A stretch of DNA of 64,000 nucleotides from Rhizobium leguminosarum bv. trifolii WSM1325 (GTDB lineage Bacteria > Pseudomonadota > Alphaproteobacteria > Rhizobiales > Rhizobiaceae). Location: assembly GCA_000023185.1 (NCBI GenBank), contig CP001622.1, forward strand, positions 1,798,001-1,862,000. Direction: 5' to 3'. The translations under genes and the position numbers were made by a program. This document shows, piece by piece, positions 38,856-47,014 of the stretch. The notes under the pieces are model-generated. The model was not told where the DNA came from. It saw nothing but the letters and a program-made list of their open reading frames with translations, and made no database searches. Every line of letters starts with the position of its first letter. Position 1 is the first letter of the stretch.

Positions 38856-40349
38856 ATGAGGGAACATGCAGTCGTGATATCAGGGGCAGGGCCGACGGGC
38901 CTGATGCTGGCAGGCGAACTGGCCTTGGCGGGCGTCGACGTCGCCATCGTCGAGCGCCGACCCAATCAGGAGCTTGCAGGTACGCGGGCCGGCGGTCTGA
39001 GTGCGCGCACGCTCGAGGTTCTCGATCAGCGCGGCATCGTCGACCGGTTCCTCGCGGAAGGGCAGATAGCCCAGGTCACGGGGTTTGCGGTCACGCGGCT
39101 TGATATCAGCGATTTTCCGACCCGGCACAATTACGGGCTGGCGCTGCGACAGAAGCATATCGAGCGCATTCTGGCCGGCTGGGTCGGCGAGTTGGCGGTG
39201 CCGATCTATCGCGGCCTTGAGGTAACGGGTTTCGCGCAGGACGATACCGGCGTCACCCTTGATCTCTCCGATGCCGCGTTGCTCAGGGCAGGCTATCTCG
39301 TCGGCTGCGATGGAGGCCGCAGTCTGGTTCGCAAGGCTGCCGGCATCGCGTTTGAAGGATGGGATCCGACGACCGGCAACATTCTCGCCGAAGTAGAGAT
39401 GGACGAGGAGCCGCCATTGGGCATCCATCGCACGGCCCTTGGCATCTATGCCTTCGGCAGGGAGGAGTATGAAATTCACGACGGCAAGATCGTCTTTGCC
39501 AAAGAGGGTCCGATCGGCGTGATGGTGCCGGAGACGAATGCCGGCGCGACGACTGAACCGACGCTCAGTGATCTCAAAGAAGCGCTCATTGCTGCATTCG
39601 GAACGGATTACGGACTCCATCGCGTCAACTGGATTTCCAGGTTCACCGACATGTCCAGGCAGGCAACGGCCTACCGCAAGGGCCGGGTACTCCTCGCTGG
39701 CGATGCCGCCCATGTGCATTCTCCGGTCGGCGGGCAGGGCCTGAATACCGGTGTGCAGGATGCCGTCAATCTCGGTTGGAAGTTGGCCCAGGTGGTGAAA
39801 GGCACGTCGCCTGACGCCTTGCTCGACACCTATCACGCCGAGCGGCATCCGGTTGCTGCCCGCGTGTTGCGCATGACGATGGCGCAGGTGGCATTGCAGC
39901 GCACCGACGATCGCACCGAAGCCTTGCGTGACGTGGTAACGGAGCTGCTCGGCATGGAGGAGCCGCGCAAACGGATCGCTGCCGAAATGTCCGGATTGGC
40001 GATCCACTACGAGTTCGGCGAGGGGCATCCGCTGCTCGGCCGCCGCATGCCTGACCTCGACCTCACCACGCCTGATGGTCCCACGCGCGTCTATAAGCTG
40101 CTCCAGGATGCGCGGCCGGTGTTCTTGAACCTCGGCGCGGCCGGCAGCTTCGACATCGCGCCGTGCTCGGACCGCATCAAATTGGTTGACGCCGGATATG
40201 ACGGCGCATGGGAGCTGCCTGCGCTGGGCTTGGTCTCCGCGCCAATGGCAGTGTTGATCCGGCCGGATGGATATGTGGCGTGGGTAGGCGACAGGACGCA
40301 GGATGGTCTGCAAGAGGCGATGAATAGCTGGTTCGGATCACACGGCTAA
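38856..40349 (+). CDS. FAD-dependent aromatic monooxygenase (PheA/TfdB/Rox type)
   Basis: A 497-residue group A flavoprotein hydroxylase. The FAD/NADPH motifs are VISGAGPTGLMLAGELALAG, the DG motif GCDGGRSLVRK, and the GD motif VLLAGDAAHVHSPVGGQGLN; a C-terminal thioredoxin-like domain is present. Close in type to the monooxygenase at 47015-48511. The substrate could be a phenol or a polyketide-like drug. No adjacent ring-cleavage genes, so a detoxification role is as likely as catabolism. Confidence 0.88.
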   Translation: MREHAVVISGAGPTGLMLAGELALAGVDVAIVERRPNQELAGTRAGGLSARTLEVLDQRGIVDRFLAEGQIAQVTGFAVTRLDISDFPTRHNYGLALRQKHIERILAGWVGELAVPIYRGLEVTGFAQDDTGVTLDLSDAALLRAGYLVGCDGGRSLVRKAAGIAFEGWDPTTGNILAEVEMDEEPPLGIHRTALGIYAFGREEYEIHDGKIVFAKEGPIGVMVPETNAGATTEPTLSDLKEALIAAFGTDYGLHRVNWISRFTDMSRQATAYRKGRVLLAGDAAHVHSPVGGQGLNTGVQDAVNLGWKLAQVVKGTSPDALLDTYHAERHPVAARVLRMTMAQVALQRTDDRTEALRDVVTELLGMEEPRKRIAAEMSGLAIHYEFGEGHPLLGRRMPDLDLTTPDGPTRVYKLLQDARPVFLNLGAAGSFDIAPCSDRIKLVDAGYDGAWELPALGLVSAPMAVLIRPDGYVAWVGDRTQDGLQEAMNSWFGSHG

Positions 40350-40368
40350 ACGCCGAAAAAGCGCTGAC

Positions 40369-41106
40369 CTAAGCGGCGAGCGAGATCGGATCGCAATCCG
40401 ATATCGTTGTGGCATCCGGCATCGGCTTACCCCGGCGTTCCCATGTCCGGCGGCTGATGCCGAAAGCCTCCCAGGGGCGCACTTGGCTGAAAGAATTGGC
40501 GAGGTAATCGGCTCTGGAAAGCGCGCCGGCGGCACGGCGCTGCTCCTCTTTTCGGCTTCGGTCCCGCTGCCGCCGCTTTTCCTTTTGAAGTTTTGCTCTC
40601 TTCCGTTTCGGCACATCGAAGGCACCGATGGTGCGGATATCGAGGGCGCTCCGTTCTGCGTAGCTTAAGTGCAAAGCATGGCCGAGGGCGTCGGCGGACA
40701 AGTCGGAAAAGCGCACCTTTGTCCGCTCGTAGATGACGTCCTCTATCTCGGCTTTGCCAGCCCAGGGAAGCCATCGCGCCGCCCAGCCGAGGACCACCTC
40801 GACAAACTCTTCCTTGAATTCGACCAAGGCGAGGCCGGCGATCACCTCGACGTAAATCAATGCGTCATCGGCCTCCGGCACGATGTCTCCGTGGCGATGC
40901 CTGATCAATTTTTCGATCTCGCGCATCCGGCCGCGGAAATGGTTCCAACGGCTGGCCCGCGTACGGCGCTGGACGGCCTTGTAACCCAGCAGACAGTCGC
41001 CGACCTTGATGGCCGTAACGTTCCGCGACAGGCCATCCGGCCGATCGGCTTTTGCAGTTCGCTTTTCCGATTGAGCCGCTTCATCCGGACCCATAAGACG
41101 AGCCAT
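40369..41106 (-). CDS. Hypothetical protein with basic coil and HTH-like C-terminus
   Basis: A 245-residue protein from ATG 41106 (AAAGGAAAATCG upstream). The central part is tryptophan-rich (LGWAARWLPWAGKAEIEDV), then a strongly basic Lys/Arg/Glu coiled region (near residues 185-215), and the tail RPWEAFGISRRTWERRG looks like a helix-turn-helix recognition element of the kind found in phage or plasmid proteins. DNA binding is inferred. It lies in the mobile-looking part of the island. Confidence 0.55.
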   Translation of the reverse strand: MARLMGPDEAAQSEKRTAKADRPDGLSRNVTAIKVGDCLLGYKAVQRRTRASRWNHFRGRMREIEKLIRHRHGDIVPEADDALIYVEVIAGLALVEFKEEFVEVVLGWAARWLPWAGKAEIEDVIYERTKVRFSDLSADALGHALHLSYAERSALDIRTIGAFDVPKRKRAKLQKEKRRQRDRSRKEEQRRAAGALSRADYLANSFSQVRPWEAFGISRRTWERRGKPMPDATTISDCDPISLAA

Positions 41107-41246
41107 CGATTTTCCTTTGCCGTCTGCCTTGGGAGGCCGAAACGACTGATTGTAAAGGAAGGCCGAGGGGGTGATCATCCACTTTTTGCGCTGATCACAC
41201 GTCATTCTGCGAAGAAGCGGCGGTGGGGGAGATTGCCTGTTGCGGC

Positions 41247-41824
41247 CTAAATCATTCGCCGGATTTCGTTGACGAGAGCCGCCAACTCGCGGTGGAAGCT
41301 TTTGATGATCGCTTGTAGAAACGGCCCAGGGCGCAGTTGGTCTTCATCGATCTCATATCCTGCATTGCGCGCCAGAATCGTCAGAAAGACCAGCTGAATC
41401 CGTCCATTACCTTCGCGGAATGGATGGATCGCGTTGATTTCCGCCAGAAACCATGCGGAGTCTTCAGCGAAGGCGTCCTTTTTTCCGGCTTGGGCGAGAT
41501 ATTCGCGGCTTGCCAATTGAGCAAACAGCCGCTTGGCCTCCGGCTCGATATTCAGGATAACCGAACCAACTGTCACCCTTGCCGGTGCGGATCGTTCGGA
41601 TATTCCCGGCCCACTCGTATACATCCTGGAAAAAATGATGGTGCAGCGCCCGATAGTGCGCGAAATCCCAATTGCCCTCTGGCAGAGCTTCCGTTGCCGC
41701 GGGAATCGAACATCAGCTGTTCGAATTGATCAAGCTGGTCTTGATCTTCGATATCTGCCTTGTTGCGTAGGAGGTGAGTGCCTGGATAACAGAGCGGATC
41801 CTCGACGGCATTGTAACGGACCAC
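41247..41824 (-). pseudogene. fic: Fic-family toxin, broken by two frameshifts
   Basis: Three frames join to give one Fic protein. The first encodes YPGTHLLRNKADIEDQDQLD and FEQLMFDSR. After an extra base near 41697-41701 the second frame reads ATEALPEGNWDFAHYRALHH then FFQDVYEWAGNIRTIRTGKG. After a second shift near 41547-41552 the third frame reads EPEAKRLFAQLA and the catalytic motif HPFREGNGRIQ. The motif keeps His, Glu-Gly-Asn and Arg but ends in Gln where Arg is usual. Fic enzymes AMPylate targets; this one cannot be made intact unless these are sequencing errors. GTG 41824 lies 3 bp after the partner gene's stop. Confidence 0.85.
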
Positions 41825-41827
41825 CCG

Positions 41828-42037
41828 TCAGACTTTCTTGAAGGCTTTAAGTATCTCTCGGCGGTAAGCGTCCCCCTTGAGGTCGCCGGACGTTAGTTTC
41901 TGCGACAGCGCCTTGGAACCGGCACTCATCTTCAAACCTTCGACCGCGGCGAATTTCTCCGCCTTCTTTTCACCGATCGGACGTGTGACAAACCGGCCGG
42001 ATTCAGCAGATCGACCTAATTTCGTTTCTTTTGCCAT
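41828..42037 (-). CDS. Probable Fic-partner (antitoxin-like) small protein
   Basis: A 69-residue protein starting MAKETKLGRSAESGRFVTRP, rich in Lys, with a helical C-terminal half (SKALSQKLTSGDLKGDAYRR). It lies 3 bp before the Fic reading frame, the position of the antitoxin in Fic modules. A clear VbhA-type inhibitory motif (S/T-x3-E-G/N) is not found, so antitoxin function rests on position. Its frame is intact although the toxin is broken. Confidence 0.6.
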   Translation of the reverse strand: MAKETKLGRSAESGRFVTRPIGEKKAEKFAAVEGLKMSAGSKALSQKLTSGDLKGDAYRREILKAFKKV

Positions 42038-42206
42038 GTCGCATCGTACCATCCAACCCAACCCTTTGCCTACTGTCTTATGACCGGAAAGGTACTGTTA
42101 AGTCGCTGTTCAGCGATCCATCGGCGCGGAGGATTCATCGTCCGTCCGATCGCCGGAAGGGAAGACGCGGTTGAGCCACGACATTTCCATCAGCACGTGT
42201 CTGCAA

Positions 42207-42281
42207 TCAGCGGAAGCCGAAGAAACTCAAAATCGCGAGCACGATAACGACAGCGCCGACAAGCCAGATCAAATTGTTCAT
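42207..42281 (-). CDS. 24-residue membrane peptide
   Basis: The frame encodes MNNLIWLVGAVVIVLAILSF followed by FGFR, one hydrophobic helix with a basic end. CAGGAGAAC lies upstream of the ATG, and an exact EcfG promoter (GGAAC-N17-CGTT) begins about 70 bp upstream. Such micro-membrane proteins are stress-linked in many bacteria. It is too short for normal gene finders; the promoter plus ribosome site is the main support. Confidence 0.65.
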   Translation of the reverse strand: MNNLIWLVGAVVIVLAILSFFGFR

Positions 42282-42330
42282 GGGAAAGCGTTCTCCTGTT
42301 TAGTGTCGGGCCATTGTGACCCGATCACTT

Positions 42331-42356
42331 AACGGTGAGGCAGGGCTTGGAGTTCC
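42331..42356 (-). promoter_or_regulatory. EcfG-type promoter (leftward)
   Basis: Minus strand: GGAAC at 42356-42352, 17-bp spacer, CGTT at 42334-42331. An exact match to the general stress consensus, about 50 bp before the 24-residue gene. Confidence 0.7.
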
Positions 42357-42420
42357 CAACCGGTCCAATTGCTGTAGCGTGCCACCTTCGGCGCAGGACC
42401 AATTTCCGGCTCTATGCCTT

Positions 42421-42600
42421 TCAATAGCTGCACGAGCGAGCATTGCTGGGTCTGAACCCATCCGCACATGCCGGGTTTACCGATGTATTCCGCTGATATT
42501 GAAAGTCCTGGTGATCCTGCCTTGCAGGCGATGTGCAGGAAGACGTGAACGCGGACACACTGATCAGCACTCCCACTACCAATGGAAAAAATCGGTTCAT
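42421..42600 (-). CDS. Small putative lipoprotein
   Basis: A 59-residue frame: MNRFFPLVVGVLISVSAFTS then SCTS, a signal peptide with a lipobox-like cysteine at residue 22, then a short polar tail with two more cysteines. GAGGAG lies eight bases upstream of the ATG. An overlapping longer frame (42329-42643) has no ribosome site and runs over the EcfG promoter, so I prefer this one. Outer-membrane attachment is inferred. Confidence 0.5.
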   Translation of the reverse strand: MNRFFPLVVGVLISVSAFTSSCTSPARQDHQDFQYQRNTSVNPACADGFRPSNARSCSY

Positions 42601-42709
42601 CTGAACGTCTCCTCATAAGCTTGTCATGGTCGCAATCTACCATGCCAACGCGAGCCTATACGAAAACTTGTGGCCCGCTAGATCACGCTCACCTGAGCCG
42701 AAACATTCG

Positions 42710-42738
42710 CACGATTGATCAATCAATCTATAATCGTG
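42710..42738. promoter_or_regulatory. Inverted repeat in the gap before the DUF982 gene
   Basis: CACGATT (42710-42716) and AATCGTG (42732-42738) are 15 bp apart, with the palindrome ATTGATCAAT overlapping the left arm. It lies about 180 bp before the DUF982 ATG. This could be an operator; the binding factor is unknown. Confidence 0.35.
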
Positions 42739-42916
42739 ATGCGTCGCGCCTCAGTTGATGATTAAATTCACGTAAGTCTAACCTGGTCGGGCTATTCTGT
42801 CGTTATGGAAGTAGTTTCGCGACGTTAATAGTCAAGTGGACGCGATTTCGACTTGAATAGATTGCGGTTTTTGAGTAAAATTACACCATAAAAAGTAATA
42901 TAAATGGGAGGATACT

Positions 42917-43207
42917 ATGTCGTCAACTCGGTTTGATCCGATTCTGCTTCATCGTCAACATATCATCGATGAGGTCACGTGCCTCGATGAAATCTTCGAT
43001 GTTCTGGACGGGTGGCCGGAGGACAAACGGGGCTTGGCATATGACACGCTGTTGAAGGCGTGCAGAGATGCGGCCAATGGGCGTTTCCCGCTGAGCGCTG
43101 CGCGCGAGAATTTCCGGCGGTTCCTGAACATGGCTGGCGTCCTTGCGAAGGTCGAGGGTGGCCCCAAATTCGACGGACCGATGAACCACCAAATTGGTAA
43201 TGCTTAG
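42917..43207 (+). CDS. DUF982 protein
   Basis: A 96-residue protein with the DUF982 pattern: LDEIFDVLDGWPEDKRGLAYDTLLKACRDAANG (quoted in parts: LDEIFDVLDGWP, then GLAYDTLLKACRDA), then an AARENFRRFL helix. DUF982 genes are numerous in rhizobia and of unknown role. ATGGGAGGATACT precedes the ATG. A second member lies at 44767-45024. Confidence 0.85.
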   Translation: MSSTRFDPILLHRQHIIDEVTCLDEIFDVLDGWPEDKRGLAYDTLLKACRDAANGRFPLSAARENFRRFLNMAGVLAKVEGGPKFDGPMNHQIGNA

Positions 43208-43389
43208 TCAGATTATAGGCCTGTTGGGGGCCGTTTGCATGGCACGGATGGCGCGCCGTCACATCAGTTGCGGCGCGTTCTGGTTTCGATATCAACAGAT
43301 CGGATGATCGCCTATTTCTTGGCCGCAGAGCGACGCGGCAAGCCTTGCCAAGAGGCAGCCGGCTATTCGGGTGTCGGATCCAGTAGATC

Positions 43390-44217
43390 TTAGTTTACGC
43401 CCGCACTCGCCCAGTCGCATCGGAAGACCAGCATGGGCTTCGAAAATCCTTTGAACCGTCGGCGCGTTGCGTGAGTGAAGAGATCGGCGGCGCCATATTC
43501 CCGAAAAATATTCTCCGAGACCAGGATCTGGTCGCTGGAGGCTGCCGCGCAGAGTCGCGCGGCAAGTTGCACGGTCGAGCCGAACAGATCGTTGCTGTCC
43601 TCGACCGGTTCGCCGCAATCCACTCCGATGCGGATATGGATAGGCTCGGTGTTTCCGCCGTTGTAACGCTCGAATTCCTGCTGGATCGCCATGGCGCATG
43701 CGACGGCTGCCGTTGTCGCGGCGAAGGCCGCCATGATGCCGTCGCCGGTGTGTTTCACTTCGCGACCTGAATTCTGGCTCAGGCATCGGCGCACGATAGA
43801 GTCATGGGCCCTGACCATTTCGGTCGCAATGCGGTCGCCGAGGCGCGATGTCATCGCCGTCGATCCGACGATGTCGGTAAACAGGATTGCCCGGTGGCCG
43901 GGATCGACGTCGCTGGACGACTGGCCAGGCGTCGGCTCAGGATCGTGAATTCGGCCGAGAAAAGCCTCGACCGCCGACAGGGCGACCTCGACGATCTCGC
44001 CGGCGACGAAGCCATGGGCCTCGCGATGCACGCATTGCGCAGTCTCCGCATCCGGCGCATCCACGAGGCAAAAGGCGGTCCCGCGCCGCTGATCGAACCA
44101 GTAGGTCAGGAACTTGACGCCGTACTTGTCCTGGATATCGAGATCCATGCGATGCGCCCGGGCAACGTCAGCCGCTGACGTTCCTTCAAGAAAGTGCCGG
44201 TCCATGAAAATAGGCAT
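43390..44217 (-). CDS. DUF4242-adenylate cyclase class III fusion
   Basis: A 275-residue protein. Residues 1-85 match DUF4242 (MPIFMDRHFLEGTSAADVAR), a small ferredoxin-like domain. Residues 105-275 form a class III nucleotidyl cyclase domain with metal-binding Asp115 (LFTDIVGST) and Asp159 (KHTGDG), and the GSTVQLAARL helix, where Gln replaces the usual Asn. It probably makes cAMP in the cytosol; the Gln change may lower activity. GGGAGGAGC precedes ATG 44217. DUF4242 could sense a metal or ligand (inferred). Confidence 0.85.
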   Translation of the reverse strand: MPIFMDRHFLEGTSAADVARAHRMDLDIQDKYGVKFLTYWFDQRRGTAFCLVDAPDAETAQCVHREAHGFVAGEIVEVALSAVEAFLGRIHDPEPTPGQSSSDVDPGHRAILFTDIVGSTAMTSRLGDRIATEMVRAHDSIVRRCLSQNSGREVKHTGDGIMAAFAATTAAVACAMAIQQEFERYNGGNTEPIHIRIGVDCGEPVEDSNDLFGSTVQLAARLCAAASSDQILVSENIFREYGAADLFTHATRRRFKGFSKPMLVFRCDWASAGVN

Positions 44218-44301
44218 CGCGCGCTCCTCCCAGATCCGCCGCGTGCAGGAGATGGCATTGTACGACCGGGACGAAACTCCGTCCACCTCTGGCACAATCA
44301 A

Positions 44302-44766
44302 TGAATGATTAGAGAGGTTCTTGCTTCCAGCAATGCATATGAGTTGCTGTAATCCTTATAGAGTATAAAAGGAAAGACTGAGTTTTAATCAGCGGGAGTG
44401 GGATGGAAAGCCCGATATTTACCATAATCAGTCGCTTAATGACTGGTCGGGGGAGCTGTCGGGGTCTTCAGGCGTTCCATGTTCTCAAACGCGGCGGCTG
44501 CCGGACCCGGGAGGGATGGAGAAACACGTCTGTTACGGCCATGATTGACCTGAGCATAATGCCGAAAAGTGTGAGCGGTTTTCGGAAGACATCATGCTCT
44601 AACTCTATAGTGTGGAACAGGATTCAGATTTCAGGCCGACCCGGGCCTAAATCATCCTGTTCTAGGATCAAAAGCCAAGCTTTCGTCCCGGTAGGCGACC
44701 TGCCAACGGCACGCAAATTGCATCGTATTCCATAGCTCCACCGAAATTGGGAAAAGCTGTAGCAAA
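44302..44766. other. Gap holding a palindromic repeat
   Basis: No gene is supported. The stretch includes the repeat at 44552-44599 and ATCCTGTTCTAGGAT near 44657, a further near-palindrome. It is AT-richer at the left end near the cyclase start, where that gene's promoter should lie. Confidence 0.35.
44552..44599. repeat. Nested palindromic intergenic repeat
   Basis: GAGCAT/ATGCTC form outer arms and CCGAAAA/TTTTCGG inner arms around GTGTGAGCGG. The core AAAAGTGTGAGCGGTTTT matches the repeat pair at 24057-24156, so it is a diverged member of the same dispersed family. Confidence 0.75.
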
Positions 44767-45024
44767 GTGAGACAGACGGCACATTTTCGACCGGTTGGCT
44801 TGGCCTCAATGGGGCTCGGCCATTATGCCGTTATTAACTCTGTGTGGGACGCCGCGCGCACGCTCCTGCGCGACTGGCCGGTAGACGACGGCGAAGAGTA
44901 TTTCGAGGCCGTCAAGTCGTGCCTGGATGCGATTATCGGCGACCTCCCACCGGAACACGTTCGGGCAGCCTTCATCAGGGCTGCGCAGGAGGCCGGCATT
45001 GCCGTCATAGAAGCGGCGGACTGA
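44767..45024 (+). CDS. DUF982 protein
   Basis: An 85-residue protein of the same family as 42917-43207, with SVWDAARTLLRDWPVDDGEE and AAFIRAAQEAGI. The start is GTG 44767; ATG 44809 is an alternative that would shorten it by 14 residues, and the ribosome site is not decisive. It lies upstream of the LexA-box dicistron but is separated from it by about 70 bp and a likely promoter. Confidence 0.75.
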   Translation: MRQTAHFRPVGLASMGLGHYAVINSVWDAARTLLRDWPVDDGEEYFEAVKSCLDAIIGDLPPEHVRAAFIRAAQEAGIAVIEAAD

Positions 45025-45092
45025 ATACTCTCCGCGCTTCCCCACCTATCCTCAACGCCAGATCGTCCCGACGCTTGACTTTTCCTGCTGAA

Positions 45093-45118
45093 GTTCTAAC
45101 TTAGAACAAAACAGGAAC
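45093..45118 (+). promoter_or_regulatory. LexA (SOS) box, rhizobial type
   Basis: GAAC (45104-45107)-N7-GAAC (45115-45118) is the exact rhizobial LexA direct-repeat consensus. An extra GTTC at 45093-45096, again 7 bp away, makes a triple half-site array. It lies 14 bp before the first ATG of the downstream pair. Confidence 0.75.
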
Positions 45119-45131
45119 ATTGGAGATGATC

Positions 45132-45302
45132 ATGACGCATACGGAACAGGTGATCGCCAACGCCCTCGCGCTTGTCGAAGCGTCCCGCGCAGCCCGGGAG
45201 CGGGATCAACAGCGGCGCGCCGCCTGGCAGAGAAAGGTCGAACTCAGTCGGCCGCTGCCGCCATTGCCGCGTCCGGTTCAATTGCCGTTGGCGCTGAACT
45301 GA
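45132..45302 (+). CDS. Tiny SOS-linked protein 1, unknown
   Basis: A 56-residue protein: a helical N-terminal half rich in Ala, Glu and Arg (ALVEASRAARERDQQRRAAW) and a proline-rich tail (LPPLPRPVQLPLALN). The tail resembles a clamp-binding Q-x-L-P-L peptide (VQLPLALN), which is suggestive for DNA repair. GGAG sits six bases before ATG 45132. A LexA box lies directly upstream. It overlaps the next gene by one base. Confidence 0.6.
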   Translation: MTHTEQVIANALALVEASRAARERDQQRRAAWQRKVELSRPLPPLPRPVQLPLALN

Positions 45303-45553
45303 TGCGGCCGGCAAGGATCTTGGAACCCGGTCAGGTGCGCTCCGAACAAGTTGGGTCCGATCAGGCTTGGCCCGATCAGGCCTGGGAAATCGAAGCCGTG
45401 CTTGCCTGGCATGACGACAATGCCAAAGCGGCGATACGTTCCCTGCTCGACGACTGCAAACATCTCCGCCAGCAACTAGCGCTGGCGGAAAGCGTGATGA
45501 GCCGCGGGATGGCCCGCGGATGGGCGCCGCGATACGAGCGCGACGCTCTCTGA
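45302..45553 (+). CDS. Tiny SOS-linked protein 2, unknown
   Basis: An 83-residue protein with an acidic tryptophan-containing middle (DQAWPDQAWEIEAVLAW) followed by a helix (IRSLLDDCKHLRQQLALAES). No family is recognised. Its ATG overlaps the previous TGA by one base, so it is coupled and should share SOS control. It is not ImuA, ImuB or DnaE2. Confidence 0.6.
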   Translation: MRPARILEPGQVRSEQVGSDQAWPDQAWEIEAVLAWHDDNAKAAIRSLLDDCKHLRQQLALAESVMSRGMARGWAPRYERDAL

Positions 45554-45583
45554 AATTGAGGCGATCCGAACCGGCAAGAGGCT

Positions 45584-46852
45584 TCAGCCGCCGGTAGCAC
45601 TCGTCTCCGGATCGATTGCGGGCAGCCGGCTGCGGGCGATGACGGCTCCGACCAGTGCGATCGCCACCACGGCGCCGATCCATGCGCCATACAAGCTCTG
45701 CCCGAGAATGACGCCGGCAAGGACCGGCGTGACGATGTCGGTGACGGCGACGAGCGACTGCGTTGCTCCCATGACGATGCCCTGGCGTTGCTGCGGCACA
45801 TGCACGGAGAGTGCTGCAACGAATGTCGGCCGCGCCAATGCCACGCCCGTGCTGATGCAAAGGACGGCGAAGGCGAGGGTAACGATGTCGGTGGCGAGGC
45901 CAGCCGTGACATAACCAATTGAGAGAATGGTGAAGACCAGGACGATCAGGCCTCGCTCAGAGAAGGTGCCGCCGAGCCATCTCAGCAGGAAAAGCTGGAC
46001 CAGGACGTTGATCGCACCGTCGGCGCTCAGGAGGTAACCCAGCTCCTTCGGACCGAACGCATGTTCATTCCAGGTGAATGTATCCGCCAGAAAAACGGCG
46101 AGCTGCGAACTGAACATCCCGTATGAGAAATAGTGGCAGAGAAGAACGGCGACGAGGACGCGGATGACCGGCGAGGCGAGCAGGGTTCGGAAGGAAACCT
46201 TCTCGCCGACCGTCTCGTCCGCTTCGCTGTCGTTGCCGAACCGGCCGGGCGCATCGGCGCCTTTCAGCCAAAGCCCGGTCACCAGCATGCTGGTCGCCGA
46301 CAGGGCAAGCGCGACCCAGATCGGCGCCGTCAGAGACGTGTCGGCAAGGTATCCGGAGAGGCTCGGTCCGATCATTCCGCCAAGGCCGAGGCCCGCACTC
46401 AGAATGCCGATGGCCTGGCGCCGGGTGGTGGCGCTGCTGTTGTCGGCAGCATAGGCTGCCGCGGCCGAGAAATTGGCTGCGGTCAGGCCGAGCAGGATCC
46501 GCGCCAGCAGCACGAAGACGACGCTGTTGGCAAGCGCCAGCAGCAAAAGGCTGATCAACGCTCCGGCCTGGCTGGCGAGCAAAACCCTCTTGCGTCCGCA
46601 ACGGTCGGAAAGTTGACCTAGCCAGGGCGCGGCAACGAACTGGCTGAGCGCTTCCGCACCGAGAACAAGCCCGAGAACGAGCGGCGACGCCCCGAGATTC
46701 CGGAGGTAGAATGGCAGGAACGGCAGGATGGCGCCGCTGCTGGCGGCATCGAGGCTGACGATGATGAAAACCGGCAGCATCAGCCGCCAGTCAAGTTTCT
46801 GCGACACGGCGCTTGCGGCAGCATCGATCGGACGCAGTTCGTCGCTCATCAC
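45584..46852 (-). CDS. MFS drug efflux transporter (TetA-like)
   Basis: A 422-residue, 12-TM major facilitator with motif A GQLSDRCGRKRVLL between TM2 and TM3 and a motif-C-like GLGLGGMIGPSLSGYL in TM5. The family exports tetracycline-type or other amphiphilic drugs by proton antiport. It follows the flavin monooxygenase gene on the same strand with a 160-bp gap, so the two may form a detoxification unit controlled by the divergent MarR protein. Confidence 0.9.
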   Translation of the reverse strand: MMSDELRPIDAAASAVSQKLDWRLMLPVFIIVSLDAASSGAILPFLPFYLRNLGASPLVLGLVLGAEALSQFVAAPWLGQLSDRCGRKRVLLASQAGALISLLLLALANSVVFVLLARILLGLTAANFSAAAAYAADNSSATTRRQAIGILSAGLGLGGMIGPSLSGYLADTSLTAPIWVALALSATSMLVTGLWLKGADAPGRFGNDSEADETVGEKVSFRTLLASPVIRVLVAVLLCHYFSYGMFSSQLAVFLADTFTWNEHAFGPKELGYLLSADGAINVLVQLFLLRWLGGTFSERGLIVLVFTILSIGYVTAGLATDIVTLAFAVLCISTGVALARPTFVAALSVHVPQQRQGIVMGATQSLVAVTDIVTPVLAGVILGQSLYGAWIGAVVAIALVGAVIARSRLPAIDPETSATGG

Positions 46853-47014
46853 ATTTCTCTCTCTGACTGAGGCTAGGACGGTGCACGCGGCCGGCCGCCC
46901 TGAGAAACTCGCTTCTCCGGCGTTACGCGGCCGCGGCGGGTATTCCCGCAGCCGGGTTCCCAGCAGCGCGCCTGTCTTCAGACGCGCCGAGGCCGTGACG
47001 CTTTGAGTTGCCGC

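Noticed and set aside
38880..40313. A 477-codon frame opposite the flavin monooxygenase
   Set aside because: Antisense shadow; the + strand has complete FAD motifs.
45093..45553. That the LexA-box pair is imuA/imuB
   Set aside because: The proteins are only 56 and 83 residues with no RecA-like or Y-polymerase motifs.
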